Origin: Cadophora sp. MPI-SDFR-AT-0126
Taxonomy: Eukaryota; Ascomycota; Leotiomycetes; Helotiales; Ploettnerulaceae
NCBI GenBank assembly: GCA_020747065.1
Contig: JAGMVK010000001.1
Coordinates: 3,968,001-4,032,000 of the forward strand
DNA: 64,000 nt
Reading direction: 5' to 3'
Numbering within the stretch: the stretch's first letter is position 1; every line of letters starts with the position of its first letter. Both the position numbers and the translations under genes were made by a program. Positions 60,270 to 64,000 of the stretch are shown here, piece by piece. The notes beneath the pieces are model-generated. The model ran no database searches. It was given only the letters and a program-made list of their open reading frames with translations, and was not told the DNA's origin.

Positions 60270-60939
60270 GTGGGGCGTATCAAAATACGGGAAATACTAT
60301 TGGGAACACTGGATTTCATGTCCCAGAACGCCGAATTGTTTGAGTTCGATGGAGGATCAACCAGAAAAGACATCAATGAAGCTGATTGGCACAGCAAGCT
60401 GATGACCCACAAATTGGAAATGTCGGATATTTTGAAAAAGTTACTGGATTTGGATAAGGAGTTACAAGACCAAAGTGAGATGTCTCGCCTATAGGCCCCA
60501 AGTACAGTCACTTATCAGGCGATTGTCCATTGACTTATTCTAGGAAAATCAATCAGAACTCTGCGAGACCAGCTGTACTCAGCCACCATGGCTCTCTCGG
60601 CTCGTCGTCAGGTCGAGGTATCTGAAGTATTCGTTACAGCAGCCCAGGACATATCTCTGCTAAGATTGGTTCGTTATGTGAGAACGTATACCAGGATCTT
60701 GCTGAAATGTTGACAGGTATATGTGATATTCATGCCACTTATATTTGTATCCGTAAATATGAACTTTGTGAGCCTCGCCATTGCCCAAGCTGACGTCCTT
60801 TCAGAGCTTGTTCGGCATGAAGAACCTGAAAATCGAACAAAATAATATGGTGCCATTTGGGATCACAGTTGCCTGTGTCTGTGCGCCATTTTGGGCATTC
60901 GTGGCATATGTCGATCACCACTATCGACATAACCGATGA
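60270..60939 (+). pseudogene. CorA-like membrane protein, 3' part only
   Basis: Exons about 60270-60474, 60544-60677 (or 60668), 60717-60752 and 60805-60939 join in frame. They encode a helical segment (MTHKLEMSDILKKLLDLDKELQDQ, a probable coiled coil) and then two membrane helices: VYVIFMPLIFVSSLFGMKN, and a second from FGITVACVCAPFWAFVAYV to the stop at 60937. The layout, coiled coil plus helix ending in SLFGM plus second helix, is that of CorA-like transporter proteins. The family GMN signature reads GMK here. There is no ATG and no N-terminal half: upstream sequence is transposon flank. The second intron would be only 39 nt with its best donor (GTGAGA), or 48 nt with GTTCGT. I read it as a 5'-truncated remnant. 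Confidence 0.55.
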
Positions 60940-61648
60940 TGATGCTCGGATAACACCTTACATTGCGTAGCTATGATGACAACTGTGAGGAGGGGATAGC
61001 ATACGATTGGAGAGTCTGTATGGAAGAAGAAAATTTCATGGTCACACTATGTATGCTGTTGATATGGCTGTCAAGCTCGCTGCTTGATCGTTTTTGAGAG
61101 TACATGACCTCGTGAAGTGTCCAGGTATTCTCAATGGGACTGACGAGCCAGAGGAAGGTTTCTACAGTTAGCCAAGAAGAAGTGTGGAGGAAATGCAGGA
61201 TTTGGAAGTCTCTCTTCAAAAGCAAGACGGAAAAGAATCTTGAATTCATATTTTAGAGATCTTTAGATGGAGATCTGTCCTTCCAGTGCTAAATCTTGGG
61301 GGCTGTAGTGGAGCATGCTTGCGGTTGAAGAGCCCGAGGGGAAGTGAAAGTCTTGGTCGCATTGGAAACCGCAGCAGTTGAGGATATAGATTGGACGTCC
61401 TTGAAGCAATTGCGACAACAGATCTATCAGTGACATGGATGCACAGCTCGAATTTTTCTTTTCTCCAAAAAGGACCGTCAAAATGATGCAGAATTGTAGA
61501 GAAGTCATTCAGTGAAGTTTGTGATGTCTCTCAGATGCCGGGGGAGATCGGAAGATCCTCGGGCCGGAGTTTCCACAAGTTCGCGTCCCACGCATCCAAG
61601 CGCGTTCTCTTTAACATCACCAAACAGCGATGCAGTGACACGGGCGCG
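60940..61648. other. Intergenic, with a possible gene remnant on the minus strand
   Basis: Minus-strand frames at 61263-61508 and 60971-61249 contain phrases (DLLSQLLQGRPIYILNCCGF) faintly like ubiquitin-like domains of fungal proteins, but they are split by stops. No gene model is supported. The right end is the promoter of the Sae2/CtIP gene; an in-frame upstream ATG lies at 61535. Confidence 0.35.
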
Positions 61649-64000
61649 ATGGAGAGCTGGAAGCAAGGCCGTGGTGAATTACTCGAGCAGCTTGAGAATG
61701 TATGCAACCAGATAGGACACAACATTGCCGCAGGTATGAAAACCCCATTCAAGTCACAGCTGCCATTAATCATCTTCCTCAGAACTAAAGAACGACAAGT
61801 TTGCTCGAATCAGCCATGAGGAGTTACGGATATTACGAGAGACTTCGGCTAGTGTTCAGAAGTTAGCAGAGTCCCATGGACGTCTGACAGATGAGTTGGA
61901 GATATGCCGGGGGGCTGCCGCGAAGGTGGAGGAGTTGGAGAAGGAGAACAAACGCCTGGCCCAAGAACTGCAGGCGAAGCTGAAGCAGGATGTCACGCCG
62001 CTTGCGAAGCCTGGTACTCGAGTCTATTACGGCAACATTCTCGATCTCACTCCCGGATCCAGCGAGCCTCCATCCTCTGTTGCGCGAATCGAACCTGGTG
62101 AACCGATTCAAGCTGTACAAAAGAAGTACGATGACCTGACCAAAAAGTATAACAAGGTATGCCAGAAACTGGACGCGATGAAGGGTGCGAAGGATTACGC
62201 AGAGAGACTGGCCAAGGAGGAGAAGTCGAAAAGTCGGAAATGGAGCGAGTGGGGCAAGGGTATGAGTGAGAAGGTTGATAAGAGGGATGAGAGGATTCGA
62301 AAGCTGAAGGAGGAGATCGACGAATTGAAGTCGAAGCTCATTGGTCACAGCGACGAGATCGAGCAGGAATACGCCACAAACCAGCAATCAGACATCATGC
62401 AAGCTTTGGGAAGGGTACCGCGTCCCGTGGAAGCTGTTACAGGTGAAGAGGTTCAAGTTCAGGTTCCTGCGAGTAATCCACCAAAAAGCCACCAGCAGGG
62501 AACCGCAACCAATACTTCTGAGCTGGAGCAAATGGCAACGATGGGAAACTCGGAAGCCGATGAGGGCCACGGTCATCCTAAAGGGAAAGAGATGGACCTT
62601 CCTCCGATGCTTGATACAAAAATTGGAGACACAAGTTTCGAACCGCTGGAAGCCCATCAAACAAGCTCTACGGAGGGCGAATCAGACTCTGTATTACCTG
62701 AGAAGATGATTGGCGACGATGTTTTCGCCGACGGGAAGCTAGAAGATGAGCAGCCAAGTTCTCCGGCGGTGTTTGTTTCCTCGCGAAGTGTCAGGAAGCG
62801 AAAAGTCCGTCACCAGAATGCCGACGAGACTCCTGATCCTAAGATTAAGACTGAATTCATTGAGCTCAGCTCTCCGCACACGCCTATACCGGTGTATATC
62901 AACACGAATGAGAGTATGGATCTTGACGATATTGGGGAAAAGGTGAGTACGCCGCGAAAGGTGCAGAAAGCGGCGGCTCTGTCTAGACTTACAGCCACCT
63001 CTCAAATGTCGGGTCAGAACCGTAGTCAGTCCCAGAGCCGTGGCAACTCTTCTAAGATATCAACACCTGCGCCTGCCCGACAAGAGAACTCGGTCCTCCA
63101 ACCACGAAGCATAAACACAAATATCCTGCCAAGAACATCCGGCGATACAAGGATGCCAAAGAAACGCCGGATTGCAAGTGACCGAGAAGTAGCGGCGCTG
63201 TTTGAGGACGGCGAGTTAGATACAGGCAGACAAGGGTTACGAAGGCAGACCTCAAACAGCAATGAACGGTTGATCGAACTGCTCTCCAAACCGTCTCCTG
63301 AAAGGCGAGTGCTCAGTCCTCAGCAAACCCGGTCTACTGTGCAAACTCACATCCTTTCGGCCCTACGCCCCGAGCTACCAACTCCCCGAGAGACTTCAGT
63401 CTCGACTCCTGCCACAGCCCGCGAGCTTTTGGAAGTGACTTCCCGCGAAAATCCGGATGCTCCAAAGCTGAATATGGAGAAACGAAAAGCAGGCAGAGAA
63501 CCTACGCCCAATTCAAAGCCTTCGTCGACGAGAAATAGTCGTGAGCCAATTGATCGGACAGCACCACTGGCTAAGCAAATAGGACAAGCCCCTCTGGAGT
63601 CCTCTAGGCCTTCATCTGACCAAGTACCCAGAAGTTCGGCGGAATCTTTTCGGCCGTCTGCTAAGGCTTCTTCCAGGAGCTCCAATGAACCATCGGTATC
63701 AGAAGTGGGGCCTTCAGGACGATCTCCATCGCCATTATTGGGAACTCAATTGCCTGCTCGCAGGGACCTTGCATCAGCCTTCAAATCGAGTTCAGTCCAA
63801 GAGCTTGCAAAGACGTCCCCTCGGACGCCCACTGTCGGTAGGCCGGGTAAGCCCAACCGAACTGGAACTGCGAAGAGGAAGCAGATGCAAACGGAAGCCA
63901 ACTATGAGATGGATCCCAGCCAAGAGCCTCTACGGTCTCGACCAATGAGCAAGCTCAGTCTCAGTGACTTCAAAATTAATCCCAATTACAATCAGGGCTA
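61649..64000 (+). CDS. Sae2/CtIP-type DNA-end resection protein, 3' end outside the window
   Basis: Exon 1 61649-61733 and exon 2 61783 to beyond 64000 (intron 49 nt, donor GTATGA, acceptor CTCAG) give at least 767 residues. The start MESWKQGR is preferred because Sae2/CtIP-like proteins open with a short helical segment; an in-frame ATG at 61535 would add 38 residues. Residues 1-250 are coiled coil (tetramerisation region in the family). The middle is long, disordered and rich in Ser, Pro and SP/TP sites, fitting CDK and checkpoint-kinase control. The last visible residues, KLSLSDFKINPNYNQG, match the start of the conserved C-terminal Sae2/CtIP domain, which activates the Mre11 nuclease. The catalytic-activation motifs themselves lie past the window end. 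Confidence 0.85.

Noticed and set aside
60971..61508. Minus-strand frames as a gene with a ubiquitin-like domain
   Set aside because: Similarity is faint, the two frames are broken by stops and no introns join them; at best a remnant.

Overview
The window is nuclear DNA from a filamentous ascomycete (Pezizomycotina). The basis is short GT-AG introns (mostly 46-106 nt, often GTRAGT/GTATGT donors with CTRAC-like branch sites), Zn2Cys6 regulators, a HET-domain gene, a Clr5-domain gene, a fungal kinesin-3 and transposon decay that looks like RIP (C-to-T at CpA). A member of the Leotiomycetes would fit, but that is only an impression. I joined exons by eye; every multi-exon model below keeps its frame and has a total length divisible by three unless stated. 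Many genes are invisible as single ORFs.

Left edge (1-5.5 kb): a hAT-type transposon whose 776-codon transposase frame carries 16 nonsense codons, all TAA/TAG and no visible indel. It abuts a three-exon gene that seems to have lost its 3' end. A three-exon gene for a 72-residue secreted protein with six cysteines follows at 5181-5512. Then come a Clr5/TPR gene (6267-9264, minus), whose upstream region carries eight copies of a 12-bp motif in one orientation, a small low-complexity gene (10705-11242) and a complete kinesin-3 (11828-16802, minus).

Middle (18-26 kb): an MFS sugar-type porter, a divergently transcribed amidohydrolase-2 family enzyme, a mitochondrial carrier of the tricarboxylate type and a convergent Zn2Cys6 regulator, possibly a small carboxylate or lactone catabolic group. 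A 5.3 kb stretch without a supportable gene follows, then a CNBP/Gis2-type zinc-knuckle gene with eight exons, two of them only 14 and 15 nt.

34-45.5 kb is the most coherent locus. A 1142-residue fusion of two beta-hydroxyacid dehydrogenase modules and a DUF1537-type four-carbon acid-sugar kinase is divergent from a Zn2Cys6 regulator. An ACS-type organic-anion MFS transporter and a 14-TM-type DHA MFS transporter follow. This looks like an acid-sugar (threonate/erythronate-like) uptake and catabolism cluster.

48-64 kb: an ankyrin-repeat protein with Gln-rich and Asn-Gly-Met repeats, a degenerate 72-bp tandem repeat that runs into the end of a HET-domain gene, an uncharacterised gene with disturbed frame, a second hAT element whose transposase is open over three exons, a 5'-truncated CorA-like membrane-protein fragment directly beside it, and finally a Sae2/CtIP DNA-end-resection gene cut by the window end. 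No tRNA, rRNA or CRISPR was recognised.
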